Source: Rossellomorea vietnamensis NBRC 101237
GTDB lineage: Bacteria; Bacillota; Bacilli; Bacillales; Bacillaceae_B
Direction of reading: 5' to 3'
Assembly: GCF_001591825.1 (NCBI RefSeq)
Contig: NZ_BCVQ01000022.1
Location: 1-64,000, forward strand
Length of the DNA: 64,000 nucleotides
Notes under the pieces: generated by a model
Seen by the model: only the letters and a program-made list of their open reading frames with translations
What the model was told of the DNA's origin: nothing
Database searches by the model: none
Position numbers and translations under genes: made by a program
Shown: one piece after another, positions 33,205 to 42,600 of the stretch
Position numbering within the stretch: position 1 is the first letter of the stretch
Layout: each line of letters opens with the position of its first letter

Positions 33205-34218
33205 TTGATCGAGATTCGGAATCTAGTAAAAACGTACAAAACGAAAAAGCAAACGGTGGTCGGTGTCGACAACGTCTCTGTCACCATCAAAAAAGGGGAG
33301 ATCTTCGGGATCGTCGGGTACAGCGGAGCGGGGAAGAGCTCACTCATTCGCTGCCTGAATTTACTTGAAACCCCGACATCCGGGGAAATCATCATCGATG
33401 GACAGGATTTCACGAAGCTCACATCCAAGGAGTTAAGACTTGCCCGTCAAAAAACGAGCATGATCTTCCAGCACTTTCACCTGATCAAATCGAAGACGGT
33501 TTTTGACAATCTGGCCTTTGCCTTGAAAGCGGCACATGTACCAAAAGGGGAAATCAAGCCGAGAGTCACCGAGCTCCTCGAGATGGTCGGTCTCTCAGAT
33601 AAAGCGGATTCGTATCCTGCTCAACTCAGCGGCGGACAAAAGCAGAGGGTAGGAATCGCGAGGGCCCTTGCAAACAACCCATCCGTACTACTTTGTGACG
33701 AAGCAACATCTGCCCTCGATCCGAATACGACCAAATCGATCTTAAAGCTGTTGAAAAAGATCAACAAGGAACTGGGATTGACGATTGTCCTTATCACCCA
33801 TGAGATGGAAGTCGTCAAAGAAATCTGCGACCGGATGGCTGTGATGCAGGACGGGAAGATCGTGGAGGAAGGTCCCGTGTATGACCTGTTTGCCGAACCA
33901 AAACAGCCTTTGACGAAGCAGTTCATCGAAACGATTCTCCAATTCGAACTGCCTCAGCATCTGGTGGAATCGAGAAAAGGAAAGCTCATCAAGATTCAGT
34001 TCAAAGGATCCATCGCCGAGGAAAGCGTCGTATCAGAGGTGTTTCAGCGCTACAAGGTGCGGGGGAATATCCTTCACGGCAAGATTGAATATATTCAGGA
34101 TGTCCCACTTGGGATATTCATTATGGAATTGATTGGATCAGCTGACGAAATCGAAGCGACGATTCGTTATATTACAGCGAAGACACAAAGCCTGGAGGTG
34201 CTGGAGGATGCTGCCTGA
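33205..34218 (+). CDS. metN: Methionine ABC transporter ATPase
   Basis: About 337 residues. Walker A is GYSGAGKSS, the signature is LSGGQKQR, Walker B is VLLCDEATSALDP, and the switch is ITHEME. A C-terminal ACT-like NIL domain (about 265-337, KLIKIQFKGSIAEESVVSEVF) is the methionine-sensing part typical of MetN. The start is TTG at 33205, eight bases after AAAGGGG; the frame is open further back into the leader terminator. It overlaps metP by 11 bases. Confidence 0.95.
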   Translation: MIEIRNLVKTYKTKKQTVVGVDNVSVTIKKGEIFGIVGYSGAGKSSLIRCLNLLETPTSGEIIIDGQDFTKLTSKELRLARQKTSMIFQHFHLIKSKTVFDNLAFALKAAHVPKGEIKPRVTELLEMVGLSDKADSYPAQLSGGQKQRVGIARALANNPSVLLCDEATSALDPNTTKSILKLLKKINKELGLTIVLITHEMEVVKEICDRMAVMQDGKIVEEGPVYDLFAEPKQPLTKQFIETILQFELPQHLVESRKGKLIKIQFKGSIAEESVVSEVFQRYKVRGNILHGKIEYIQDVPLGIFIMELIGSADEIEATIRYITAKTQSLEVLEDAA

Positions 34219-34873
34219 TTCATTGACTGCTATACTGCCAGAATTGAATAAAGCCTTTTTTGAAACGGTGTATATGGTGGGGATTTCGCTGGCGGTAGCG
34301 ATCATAGTGGGACTGCCGTTGGGGATTCTTCTGTTCGTCACAGACAAGGGACTGTTCCTGCAAAATAGTTTCATTAAAAAGGTCGTCGGATTCGTGGTGA
34401 ACATGGTCCGCTCGGTTCCATTCATTATTCTATTAGTCGCACTCTTACCCTTAACCAAACTATTGACCGGGACAACCATCGGACCGACGGCGGCATCGGT
34501 ATCACTCTCGGTTGCGGGCATTCCGTTTTTTGCGAGAATGGTAGAAACGTCTTTAAGAGAAATTGACAAGGGAGTCATTGAAGCATCGGTTTCAGTTGGA
34601 GCGAGTCCATGGATGATCATCAAAGACGTGCTGTTACCGGAAGCGCGTCCGGCCGTCATTCAGGCGATCACGATTACAACGATCAGTTTAGTCGCCTATT
34701 CTGCCATGGCCGGCATCGTAGGCGGCGGAGGAGTCGGGGATCTTGCGATTCGCTTCGGATACTACCGCTATGACAATACGGTGATGATCACGACCGTCGT
34801 CATCCTGATTTGTTTAGTTCAACTCATCCAATATACGGGTGATATATTTGCACGATTAGTCGATAAACGATAA
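34208..34873 (+). CDS. metP: Methionine ABC transporter permease
   Basis: A permease of about 221 residues (MetP in Bacillus, MetI in E. coli) with five hydrophobic helices and the coupling loop around SVGASPWMIIKDVLLPEARPAV. The start is ATG at 34208, after GGAGG, within the end of metN; an open frame further upstream in the same phase lacks a start signal. Confidence 0.93.
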   Translation: MLPDSLTAILPELNKAFFETVYMVGISLAVAIIVGLPLGILLFVTDKGLFLQNSFIKKVVGFVVNMVRSVPFIILLVALLPLTKLLTGTTIGPTAASVSLSVAGIPFFARMVETSLREIDKGVIEASVSVGASPWMIIKDVLLPEARPAVIQAITITTISLVAYSAMAGIVGGGGVGDLAIRFGYYRYDNTVMITTVVILICLVQLIQYTGDIFARLVDKR

Positions 34874-34894
34874 CAACTATAGGGGGAACAACAA

Positions 34895-35710
34895 GTGAAA
34901 AAGTGGATATTATTTGTAGCATTAGCGGTAACAGTGAGCTTACTGGCTGCCTGCGGCGGAGAAGAGGCAAGCTCGGAAGATAAAAAAGAAGTGACCATCG
35001 GGGCCACATCCGGCCCATACAGTGATATGGTGACCAAAGCGATCAAGCCCGGTCTTGAAGAAAAAGGCTATACGGTGGAAGTGAAAGAATTTAGTGATTA
35101 CATACAGCCGAACAACGCACTGGCACAGGGGGACCTGGATGCGAACCTCTTCCAGCACAAAATTTATATGGAAACCTTCGCGAAGCAGCATAACATGGAC
35201 CTGTCCGAAGTCATTGTCGTACCAACGGCTCCGATGGGAATTTACTCACAGAAGTTCGATTCCATCAAGGACATCAAAGAAGGCAGTGCCATCGCGATCC
35301 CGAATGATCCGACAAACGCGGCACGTGCATTTCAAATCCTTGAGGACGCCAAGCTGATCACGTTGAAGCCGGACACGGATCCATTGACCGTATCCGAAAA
35401 AGACATTGATGAAAATGTGAAAAACCTTCAGTTCAAGCCGATCGAAGCGGCACAGCTTCCAAGGGCAGTCGACAGTGTCGATCTATCAGCAGTTCCTGGG
35501 AACTATGCACTGGCAGCAGACATGGACCTACTCGATGCCCTGCAACTGGAGGACATGCCTGACCAATACCGAAACCGCGTAGTCATGAACACGAAAGACG
35601 TCGACTCACAACTCGCCAAAGACATCAAAGCCGTCGTCGAAGCCGACCAATTCGAAAAAACCATCGACCAAGAATTCAAAGGATTCGGCAAGCCGGAGTG
35701 GATGGAGTAG
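34895..35710 (+). CDS. metQ: Methionine-binding lipoprotein
   Basis: A 271-residue NlpA-family binding protein with lipobox SLLAACGG. Typical blocks are TIGATSGPYSDM, NNALAQGDLDANLFQHKIYME, TAPMGIYSQK and IPNDPTNAARAFQIL. The GTG start at 34895 follows AGGGGG. Last gene of the S-box operon. Its TAG stop is the first base of a REP-like half-site. Confidence 0.95.
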   Translation: MKKWILFVALAVTVSLLAACGGEEASSEDKKEVTIGATSGPYSDMVTKAIKPGLEEKGYTVEVKEFSDYIQPNNALAQGDLDANLFQHKIYMETFAKQHNMDLSEVIVVPTAPMGIYSQKFDSIKDIKEGSAIAIPNDPTNAARAFQILEDAKLITLKPDTDPLTVSEKDIDENVKNLQFKPIEAAQLPRAVDSVDLSAVPGNYALAADMDLLDALQLEDMPDQYRNRVVMNTKDVDSQLAKDIKAVVEADQFEKTIDQEFKGFGKPEWME

Positions 35711-35798
35711 AGGGACGGACCTCGATTTTCACCATAATTCAATAGTGAAACGTGATAGGGACGGACTTCCGCATGAAAATGCGGAGGTCCGTCCCTCA
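35710..35798. repeat. Composite REP-like hairpin between convergent metQ and SEC-C genes
   Basis: Three half-sites occur: GAGGGACGGACCT at 35710, AGGGACGGACTTCC at 35757 and GGAGGTCCGTCCCTC at 35784-35798. The last two form an 18-bp stem (one T-G pair) around GAAA. TTTCAC / GTGAAA between the first two makes another short stem. It probably acts as a two-way terminator. Confidence 0.85.
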
Positions 35799-35802
35799 TC
35801 TA

Positions 35803-36993
35803 TTATAGGCAGCACTTCTTATATTTCTTCCCGCTTCCACACGGGCATGGGTCGTTGCGTCCGATTTTTTCTTCTTTTATGACGGGTTGCGGAATAAACG
35901 CAGGTGGCTCATTTAACATTTCAAGTTCCATTATCTCCAGCAAGTGTCTCCATTCTGAAAGTTTGGGGTGTTGAATCCCATTCATGACGCAATTGACATA
36001 CAGAGATTCTTCTAAACAAAACAACCCATCATCATACCCCGTTTCAATAAAGTCCTCTATCATAGGGATGGCGTCTATTGATAATTGCCGACATAGATTA
36101 TCTGCAATGATCGTTTTGGCAATAAGGTCATCTGTTTGATTAAACAGTCTTAATAGTGCCTTTTCGGCTTCTTTAGATTTGATCCTGCCCAGTACGTCCA
36201 GAGTGTAGAAGTAGGTATTCCCATATAGGGCTATTTTTTCAACTTCCCGCACTACAAGGTCCGTCCCTATTTTGACCAGGGCATTTGCTGTTTCCTCAAA
36301 TAAAAAGTCACCTTCTTCTTCATTTTTGAAGAGACTGGCTAATTGAGGGACAACACTTTCTTCCTGGATTTCACCGGCCATGTAGACTTGATAAATACCT
36401 TCAAATCCGAAAAACTCCTTTTCATCCATATTGTTCTGAAGTCCATTCTGTACTTCCCAGCTTTCAATGCCGCCTTTTTTAACAAGCTCTTTGATGATTC
36501 TTTTTCCATGATCATAAAGGCCTTGATTAAACTCATGTTCATCCAGGTAGACCATAACGTCAGCCAATGCCATATATAGCCCTTCTACCGTTAAAGAAGG
36601 AAGCTTCTCTACTTTTTTTAACTGTTCCTCACCAACAAATGCTTTTACTTCTTTTCTATATGTAATTAATAATTCAGTGCTGGCGTTTGTAACGAATTGA
36701 GTGTAAAACAGTCGGTTTTTATCCTGTTTATTCATGCCATTTAATCGATTGATTACTTCTTTCATGCCATCTTCATCCAGTGGCAGGTACAATAAATTAG
36801 GAAGAACAGGGGATGAATATCTCGATACCGGTCCACGGTCAACGGCTTTCAACCCCATCAAAAATGTATTTCCTTCAGGTAAATAAGTATCCTCCAACAT
36901 CTCAATCGCATACCTCTGCACAAACGGGTCCTCACTCAAAAAATAAGGCTCAACCCTCTCAACAAAACTGTTCATCCAATCATCCTTTATCAT
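35803..36993 (-). CDS. SEC-C motif protein with helical repeats
   Basis: About 396 residues. Most of it is alpha-helical, with HEAT-like stretches near [17 protein letters not shown] and [27 protein letters not shown]. The C-terminus is a zinc-binding SEC-C motif, [20 protein letters not shown], like that at the end of SecA. Function is unknown; SEC-C proteins often contact ribosomes or SecB. The start is ATG at 36993 after GAAGGAAA. An upstream frame to 37053 would start inside a REP-like half-site and is not credible. An AGGTCCGTCCCTA half-site (36257-36269) lies within the gene. Confidence 0.8.
   Translation of the reverse strand: MIKDDWMNSFVERVEPYFLSEDPFVQRYAIEMLEDTYLPEGNTFLMGLKAVDRGPVSRYSSPVLPNLLYLPLDEDGMKEVINRLNGMNKQDKNRLFYTQFVTNASTELLITYRKEVKAFVGEEQLKKVEKLPSLTVEGLYMALADVMVYLDEHEFNQGLYDHGKRIIKELVKKGGIESWEVQNGLQNNMDEKEFFGFEGIYQVYMAGEIQEESVVPQLASLFKNEEEGDFLFEETANALVKIGTDLVVREVEKIALYGNTYFYTLDVLGRIKSKEAEKALLRLFNQTDDLIAKTIIADNLCRQLSIDAIPMIEDFIETGYDDGLFCLEESLYVNCVMNGIQHPKLSEWRHLLEIMELEMLNEPPAFIPQPVIKEEKIGRNDPCPCGSGKKYKKCCL
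36257..36269 (-). repeat. REP-like half-site inside the SEC-C gene
   Basis: AGGTCCGTCCCTA differs from the half-site at one base and encodes IGTDL on the minus strand, the same reading phase as in mupG and the glycosyltransferase. It may be chance. Confidence 0.45.
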
Positions 36994-37034
36994 CGTATTT
37001 CCTTCAGTGTAATGGGTGGAAGGGGAAAATGGAA

Positions 37035-37053
37035 GAGGGACGGACTTCCGCAT
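37035..37053 (+). repeat. REP-like half-site upstream of the SEC-C gene
   Basis: GAGGGACGGACTTCCGCAT is identical over 18 bases to the left arm of the 35757-35798 hairpin. The SEC-C gene is thus flanked by direct copies on both sides. Confidence 0.7.
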
Positions 37054-37192
37054 AGGGAATTAAACTCTATGGAACTTGAAAGCTGGTAATCTGTGAATAT
37101 GGCATACAACGGAACCGTTTCAGCGAACAGCCCATTCTACGTCAAAAAGGTAATAGAAACTATACTTCCTATCAGGAGGGGTATACTTCAAT

Positions 37193-37294
37193 ATGAAGAG
37201 CAATGAACTTACCGAATCAAAAGTCGACACCATCTGTATAACAATAATTATCCTTTTCCTTTATTGTCTGAAAGTGTCGATATATAGGTTTTAA
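37193..37294 (+). CDS. Possible 33-residue membrane peptide
   Basis: ATG at 37193 opens 33 codons ending TAA at 37292. Residues 14-28 are a plausible membrane helix (ICITIIILFLYCLKV). GGAGGGG lies 11 bases upstream, a long but usable spacing. The flanking TATACTTCCT / AGGAGGGGTATA forms a hairpin that would hide the ribosome binding site. No family recognised. Confidence 0.3.
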   Translation: MKSNELTESKVDTICITIIILFLYCLKVSIYRF

Positions 37295-37372
37295 AATTGA
37301 TAGATAATTCAGACTAGTTACCTTATCATAGAAATATGGAAATAAATATAAAATGTTGAGGGAGGGAGACTA

Positions 37373-37501
37373 TTGCCGGTCTATTATATGAAAGAACTTT
37401 GGACACCATTAAAGTTCTTTGGAATAAAGTTCTTTAAAAGCGAAGAGAAAGTAATATATATAAAAGTATTCCATACTCCACGAAAACGGATTTTTGGATG
37501 A
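37373..37501 (+). CDS. Possible 42-residue protein just before the c-di-GMP riboswitch
   Basis: TTG at 37373 follows AGGGAGGGAG by about five bases and opens 42 codons ending TGA at 37499 (PVYYMKELWTPLKFFGIKFF onward). It is basic and aromatic and resembles no family I know. It ends 20 bases before the riboswitch P1 stem, so it would sit upstream of the switch on the same transcript. Confidence 0.4.
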   Translation: MPVYYMKELWTPLKFFGIKFFKSEEKVIYIKVFHTPRKRIFG

Positions 37502-37519
37502 GCGAAAGATAATAATAGT

Positions 37520-37617
37520 AAACCGTCCGACAAAGGCAAACCCATTGAAAAGTGGTGACGCAAAACTACAGGGGCTAAGGTCAGGAGACTATGCTTGCCA
37601 GTTACCGAATTCGGTTT
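37520..37617 (+). ncRNA. Cyclic-di-GMP-I (GEMM-I) riboswitch
   Basis: The class I signature is present in order. P1 is AAACCG (37520-37525) with CGGTTT (37612-37617). The core then reads AAAGGCAAACC, a CCATT-GAAA-AGTGG stem with GNRA tetraloop, TGACGCAAAACT, GGGGCTAAGG, a variable P3, ATGCTTGCC and TTACCGA. No sense-strand gene follows before the minus-strand LCP gene at 37708, so this is an orphan switch pointing antisense into that gene. Confidence 0.88.
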
Positions 37618-37629
37618 GAGGAGAACGAT

Positions 37630-37656
37630 AGCCTAACACATAGGTTTATTTTTTTG
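37630..37656 (+). terminator. Candidate expression platform of the c-di-GMP riboswitch
   Basis: AGCCTA pairs with TAGGTT around ACACA, followed by TTTATTTTTTT. TAGCC (37629-37633) is also complementary to GGCTA (37573-37577) in the aptamer, a possible switch pairing. The stem is short, so the call is moderate. Confidence 0.5.
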
Positions 37657-37682
37657 TCTAAAAAACACCTTAATAAGAAAAA

Positions 37683-37702
37683 AGAGAAGCATAAGCTCCT
37701 CT
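37683..37702 (-). terminator. LCP gene terminator
   Basis: On the minus strand AGAGGAGC pairs with GCTTCTCT (one mismatch) around TTAT, followed by a T-run. It abuts the riboswitch terminator tail to tail. Confidence 0.7.
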
Positions 37703-37707
37703 CCGAG

Positions 37708-38646
37708 TTAAATATCTAAATGTTTTTGTAACGTTGTCTGAATTGAATTCAATTCTTCATCCGGGATGAGATAATAGTAGATTCCATCAATCTTTTCTCC
37801 ATGCCCGTCCTTAATTTGAATTTGTTGAATGTCTTTAGACGCATCTTTATAGTGCTTCTGAATATCGACCATTTCTTCAAATGTTAGATTCGTCTTGATG
37901 TTACTTCCCAAAGCATCAAAGATATCGTCAAATTTCCACAGGCTTGATACGCTGGCCCCTTTTTGGATGACCGCTTGAATGACTTCGCGCTGTCTTAACT
38001 GTCTGCCAAAATCTCCACGTGGGTCCTCATATCTCATCCGTGAGAAAGCAAGTGCTTCATCCCCATTTAATGTAAGCTCACCTTCAGGGAAGTCAAATCC
38101 ACCATAGCTGAAATCTAAATCATTTTGAACGGTCACATCTCCCACGGCGTCAACGATATCCTGAAAACCTTCCATATTAATTTTGACATAGTAATCAATT
38201 GGAATATCCAGGAGGTTCTCAACAGTATCCATAGACATCTCCACTCCACCGAATGCATAGGCGTGGTTAATCTTATCTTCTGTCCCTTTCCCAACGATGG
38301 TAGTTAAAGTATCACGGGGAATACTGATCATTTTTACCGATTTTTCAGAAGGGTTTACAGTCAGAACAATCATGGTATCTGAACGACCAGAATCATTTTT
38401 TCTTTCATCTACTCCCAAAAGAAGAACAGAGAAGGGTTGTTTATTATTGAATTCGATTTCTTTGGTGCGTTTAGAGCTCATGTCCCGATCAATTGGAGAA
38501 TGAATGGTCTCCACTGCTTTGTTAAGGGAGTGATAAATGCTGTATGTATATGCACCTCCGCCTAATATGAACAAAAGAAGGATGATACCAACTACCTTTG
38601 TCCATTTTCTTTTTTTACGGTTTTTTTTATGTTTATCACTTCTCAA
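37708..38646 (-). CDS. LytR-CpsA-Psr (LCP) family wall polymer ligase
   Basis: A 312-residue type II membrane protein that transfers teichoic or teichuronic acids, or capsule, from undecaprenyl carriers to peptidoglycan. A basic N-terminus and one helix (VVGIILLLFILGGGAYTYSIY) precede the LCP domain with VLLLGVDERKNDSGRSDTMIVLTVNP, SIPRDT, NHAYAFGG and FSRMRYEDPRGDFGRQLRQREV. The conserved Arg and Asp residues are present. The start is TTG at 38646 after GTGGGGATC. The 3' end faces the orphan c-di-GMP riboswitch, whose read-through RNA would be antisense to it. Confidence 0.92.
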   Translation of the reverse strand: MRSDKHKKNRKKRKWTKVVGIILLLFILGGGAYTYSIYHSLNKAVETIHSPIDRDMSSKRTKEIEFNNKQPFSVLLLGVDERKNDSGRSDTMIVLTVNPSEKSVKMISIPRDTLTTIVGKGTEDKINHAYAFGGVEMSMDTVENLLDIPIDYYVKINMEGFQDIVDAVGDVTVQNDLDFSYGGFDFPEGELTLNGDEALAFSRMRYEDPRGDFGRQLRQREVIQAVIQKGASVSSLWKFDDIFDALGSNIKTNLTFEEMVDIQKHYKDASKDIQQIQIKDGHGEKIDGIYYYLIPDEELNSIQTTLQKHLDI

Positions 38647-38822
38647 GATTGATCCCCACTTTTTGCTATTTTATCTTTTAATAGAATACTAACGGTCATT
38701 GGAAAACAGTTTGAAAATGTTGAAACAGATGTAGTCCAATTATACAATACAATTTTTCATAATGGTAAATATACTTTTAAAGATATTTAAAGTGGGAATT
38801 CACTTCAAAAAATGCAGGAAGG

Positions 38823-38869
38823 CGGGGACGGACTTATTAATTTAGGTCAGGGTATGCCACTAGTATAAT
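38823..38869 (+). promoter_or_regulatory. Half-site and TATAAT box in the LCP-vanZ gap
   Basis: GGGGACGGACTT (38824-38835) is a diverged REP-like half-site. TATAAT at 38864-38869 with a weak TTTAGG 17 bases before it may be a promoter about 180 bases upstream of the VanZ-like gene, implying a long leader. Nothing else was recognised in this 405-base gap. Confidence 0.35.
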
Positions 38870-39052
38870 AGAGACCGTGTAAATCTCCATGCCCCCAAAC
38901 ACATTTTGGTGTCAAGCCAATCAACATAGAAGGGTTTCTTTCTATTTAATAGAACATAAATTCTTGGGAGAAAATGAGAAGAAATAAATTTGAAGAAGAG
39001 TAAGTTATATATTCAAACTCTAATGGTGAAAATGCTATAAGAGGTGAAATAA

Positions 39053-39478
39053 ATGAAATTCATTGCAACATTATCGTTTGGTATTCTTATCTTCCTTTTG
39101 ACCTGTACCGAGAATGTACATGAATTGGTATTTTATCAGCAACTACATTTCCAGTTTAACCCTCATCCTGACTTCAATCCATTTCTGAATTTCACAGGCT
39201 ACCCATTTGGTTCTCCCACTTACTTCACTCAGAAAATCGGACACGGTATGTGCTTTTTCCTATTCTCTTTGCTGCTTAGTCGTGTAGCTAATAAAATTCT
39301 CATTGTCATACCAATCTCAATCGGATACGCCCTCATAACGGAAATCGCTCAGGTATACTTTTCACGAACTGGATGCCTCCTGGATGTTTTCTATGATTCT
39401 GTAGGTATATTCTCTTATTTTGCATTAAGGGTTCTGCTTTCACAGAAGAAGTATTATCCAATAGAACCCAATGGGTGA
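39053..39478 (+). CDS. VanZ-like membrane protein
   Basis: A 141-residue protein with about four membrane helices and the VanZ motifs KIGHGMCFFLFSLLLSR, ALITEIAQVYF and the DVFYDSVGIF helix. VanZ relatives affect glycopeptide (teicoplanin) resistance by an unknown route; most chromosomal copies are of unknown function. AGAGGTGAAATAA precedes the ATG. A single gene between the LCP gene and the giant nuclease. Confidence 0.82.
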   Translation: MKFIATLSFGILIFLLTCTENVHELVFYQQLHFQFNPHPDFNPFLNFTGYPFGSPTYFTQKIGHGMCFFLFSLLLSRVANKILIVIPISIGYALITEIAQVYFSRTGCLLDVFYDSVGIFSYFALRVLLSQKKYYPIEPNG

Positions 39479-39638
39479 GCCACTTTGTCATTCGTAAAGG
39501 TTGATAGTGAAGGATTGAAAACGCATACAATTAATAAAGAATTAACTCTTAATTTACACTATTATGACAAATCCTGTTGTATACTTGAAAATAGTGGCGA
39601 ATCTTCCACTTTATTTAACTATGGACAGGAGGAAGAGT

Positions 39639-42600
39639 ATGAAAAGTAAAAAAATTAAGCGGCAATTGCTAAGTGCAACCGTTGCTTCCGGTATGGCTTT
39701 AGGTTTATTGACCCCTTCATTACCTCAGAATGTATCTGCTGCGGAGGAAGGATTTCAGGACTTAATCATTTCGGAATATATCGAGGGTTCGAGTAATAAT
39801 AAAGCAATTGAGTTGTATAACGGAACTGGTTTAGACATTAATTTAGACAATTACTCCTTAGAACTATATATAAACGGTGATAAAACAAATAAAAGGTCGA
39901 TGCAACTCTCCGGAACGCTAAGCAATGGAGAAGTACTGGTTATTTCCAATAAGCAGGCAAGTACAGCTATTCTTGCAAAAGCAAATATTCAAGACAGTAC
40001 GGTCACTTCTTTTAACGGAAATGACCCTATTACACTAAATAAAGGTGACACGGTTATTGATTCAATCGGACAAGTAGGCTCTTCAGCTACATTTGCAAGT
40101 GAGGTTACGCTCCTTCGTAAAGACTCTGTTTTCACAGGTGATTCTGATGAAACGAACGACTTCGAGCCTTCAGTCGATTGGAGTGCTTTACCACAAGACA
40201 CAATTGATTACCTGGGTTTCCATCCATCAGGAGATATTCCTTCAGACACAGAACCCGTTGAATTATCTACTATAGCAGATGCCCGCACAGCCCCTAAAGG
40301 AACAGTAGTCAAAGTCCAGGGTACAGCAACCGCGGTCTTTGAAGCAGGCGGACAAATCAATCTGTTCATCCAGGACGGGACAGCAGGCGTCATCGTCCGT
40401 GCAAGCGGACTCACTGCCGAGCCGGGTGATGAAGTCATCGCAGAAGGTAAACTCGGAGACTACTATGGAATGCAGCAAATCGAAGCAACGGCTACAAGTG
40501 TAGAAATCACAGAAGAAGACAAGGGAGTCCCATCACCAGCTTCTCTGACATCTACAGACCTCTCAGCGGAGAATGGTGAAGAGCATGAAGGGATATTTGT
40601 GGAATTTACGGATGTGACTGTGAAATCCAAAGACAGTAACGGTAACTTCACCGCAACAGACAGCAAGGGTGAGTTCGTTATTAAACCAAATGATGGGACA
40701 ATGATTGAAGTTGGCAAAACGTACGAAATCCTTCGTGGAGTGGTTGATTATAATTTTGACGAATACAAACTGGTCCCTCGGAATACGGCAGATGTCATTG
40801 AAACGGCCTTCTCTGTAACGGCTGATCCCGCTTCGGGTTCTGTAGTCGAAGGGACGAAGGTGACACTTCAAACTGCAACGGAAGGTGGGTCTATTCACTA
40901 TACAACGGATGGAACTGATCCTACATCTGCGAGTCCTGTATATACTGAACCGTTAGAGCTTACTTCAGATGTCACCATCAAAGCCGTCGTAGTAAAAGAC
41001 GGAGACACAAGTGAAGTGGCCACTTTCACCTACAAAATCCTTAAATCTGCAGACGGCTTAAGCATCCACGATATCCAGGGAGAATCCCATACATCTCCTT
41101 ATGAAAACATGACCGTTTCAAACGTGGAAGGGATTGTGACAGGAAAGGCTGGCTCGAGTGCATTCTACATGCAGGCAGAGACTCCTGACGATAATGTAGC
41201 GACTTCTGAAGGAATCTATGTTTATGCGAAAGGAAGTTCCGTAAACGTAGGGGACAAAGTGAACGTCGCTGGACAAGTAAAAGAGTGGAGAGAAGACGGC
41301 TATTCCGATGCAAAAGATCTTCTGACGACTCAAATTACTGCATCGGCTGTATCGGTAGAATCCTCAGGCAACACTGTCCCTGCGGCAGTTGTGGTGGGTG
41401 AGGACCGCGTTCCGCCTACTGAAGTGGTAGAAGACGATGAAATGAAAACATTTGATCCCGAAACAGACGGCTTGGACTTCTATGAAAGTCTTGAAGGAAT
41501 GCTGATTGAAATTCCTGATGCCACGATCACAGGTCCGATTGAATATGATGAACTTTCGGTCGTTGTAAACACAAGCGATGACCAACTCCGCACAAGAGCG
41601 GGAGGCGTATTGATTTCTCCTGAAGATTACAATCCAGAGAGAATGTTGATTGACGTCGATGGGATCAATATCAATGCCAAAACAGGCGATACCCTTAATG
41701 GATCCGTTACTGGAAACGTGAGCTACGATTACAGTAACTTCAAAATCCGTCCAACAGGTGATTTCCCTGAAATCATTGACGGAGGTACAGTCCGTGAAGT
41801 GACGGCCATCACTCCGGTGAAAGAAGACTTGACGATCGCTTCATATAATATTGAGAACTTCTACGCTGGAATCGACCAAAGTAAAGTGGATAAGATTGCC
41901 GAATCAATCGTTAAGAATTTGAAAACCCCTGATATCGTCGGCCTTGTCGAAGTTCAGGATAATAACGGTCCAACGGATGATGGAACGACTGATGCAAGTG
42001 CTTCTTATAAAGCCATCATCAAAGCGATTGAAGAAGCCGGTGGTCCGACATACGAATTCACTGATATTGCACCTAGTGACAAAGTGGACGGCGGTCAGCC
42101 TGGCGGAAATATCCGTGTCGGATTCATTTATAATCCGGATCGCGTTCAATTGACAGACAAAGAAGCTGGAGATGCGGTCACACCGGTGGATGTAGATGAA
42201 AACGGACTTACACAAAACCCGGGACGCGTCGACCCAATGAACGAAGCATTTGATGATTCCCGTAAGCCACTCGCTGCCGAGTTCATGTTCAATGGTGAAA
42301 AAGTCATCGTCGTAGCGAATCACTTTAACTCCAAAGGGGGAGACGGTGCATTATTCGGTGCAGAACATCCGGTTTTCCTTGGAAGTGAAGCACAGCGTGT
42401 TAAACAGGCTACAATCATCAATAACTTCGTGAAAGACGTGAACGAAAACGTTGATGACGCGAATGTCGTGGTTCTGGGTGACCTGAACGACTTTGAATTC
42501 TCCAACCCTCTTAAGACGCTTAAAGGCGATGTTTTAACCGATATGATGGAGAAGCTTCCTACTAAAGAGAGATATTCTTATATCTATCAAGGAAACTCTC

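Noticed and set aside
36993..37053. Longer N-terminus for the SEC-C protein
   Set aside because: It would begin inside a REP-like half-site; ATG at 36993 has a good ribosome binding site.
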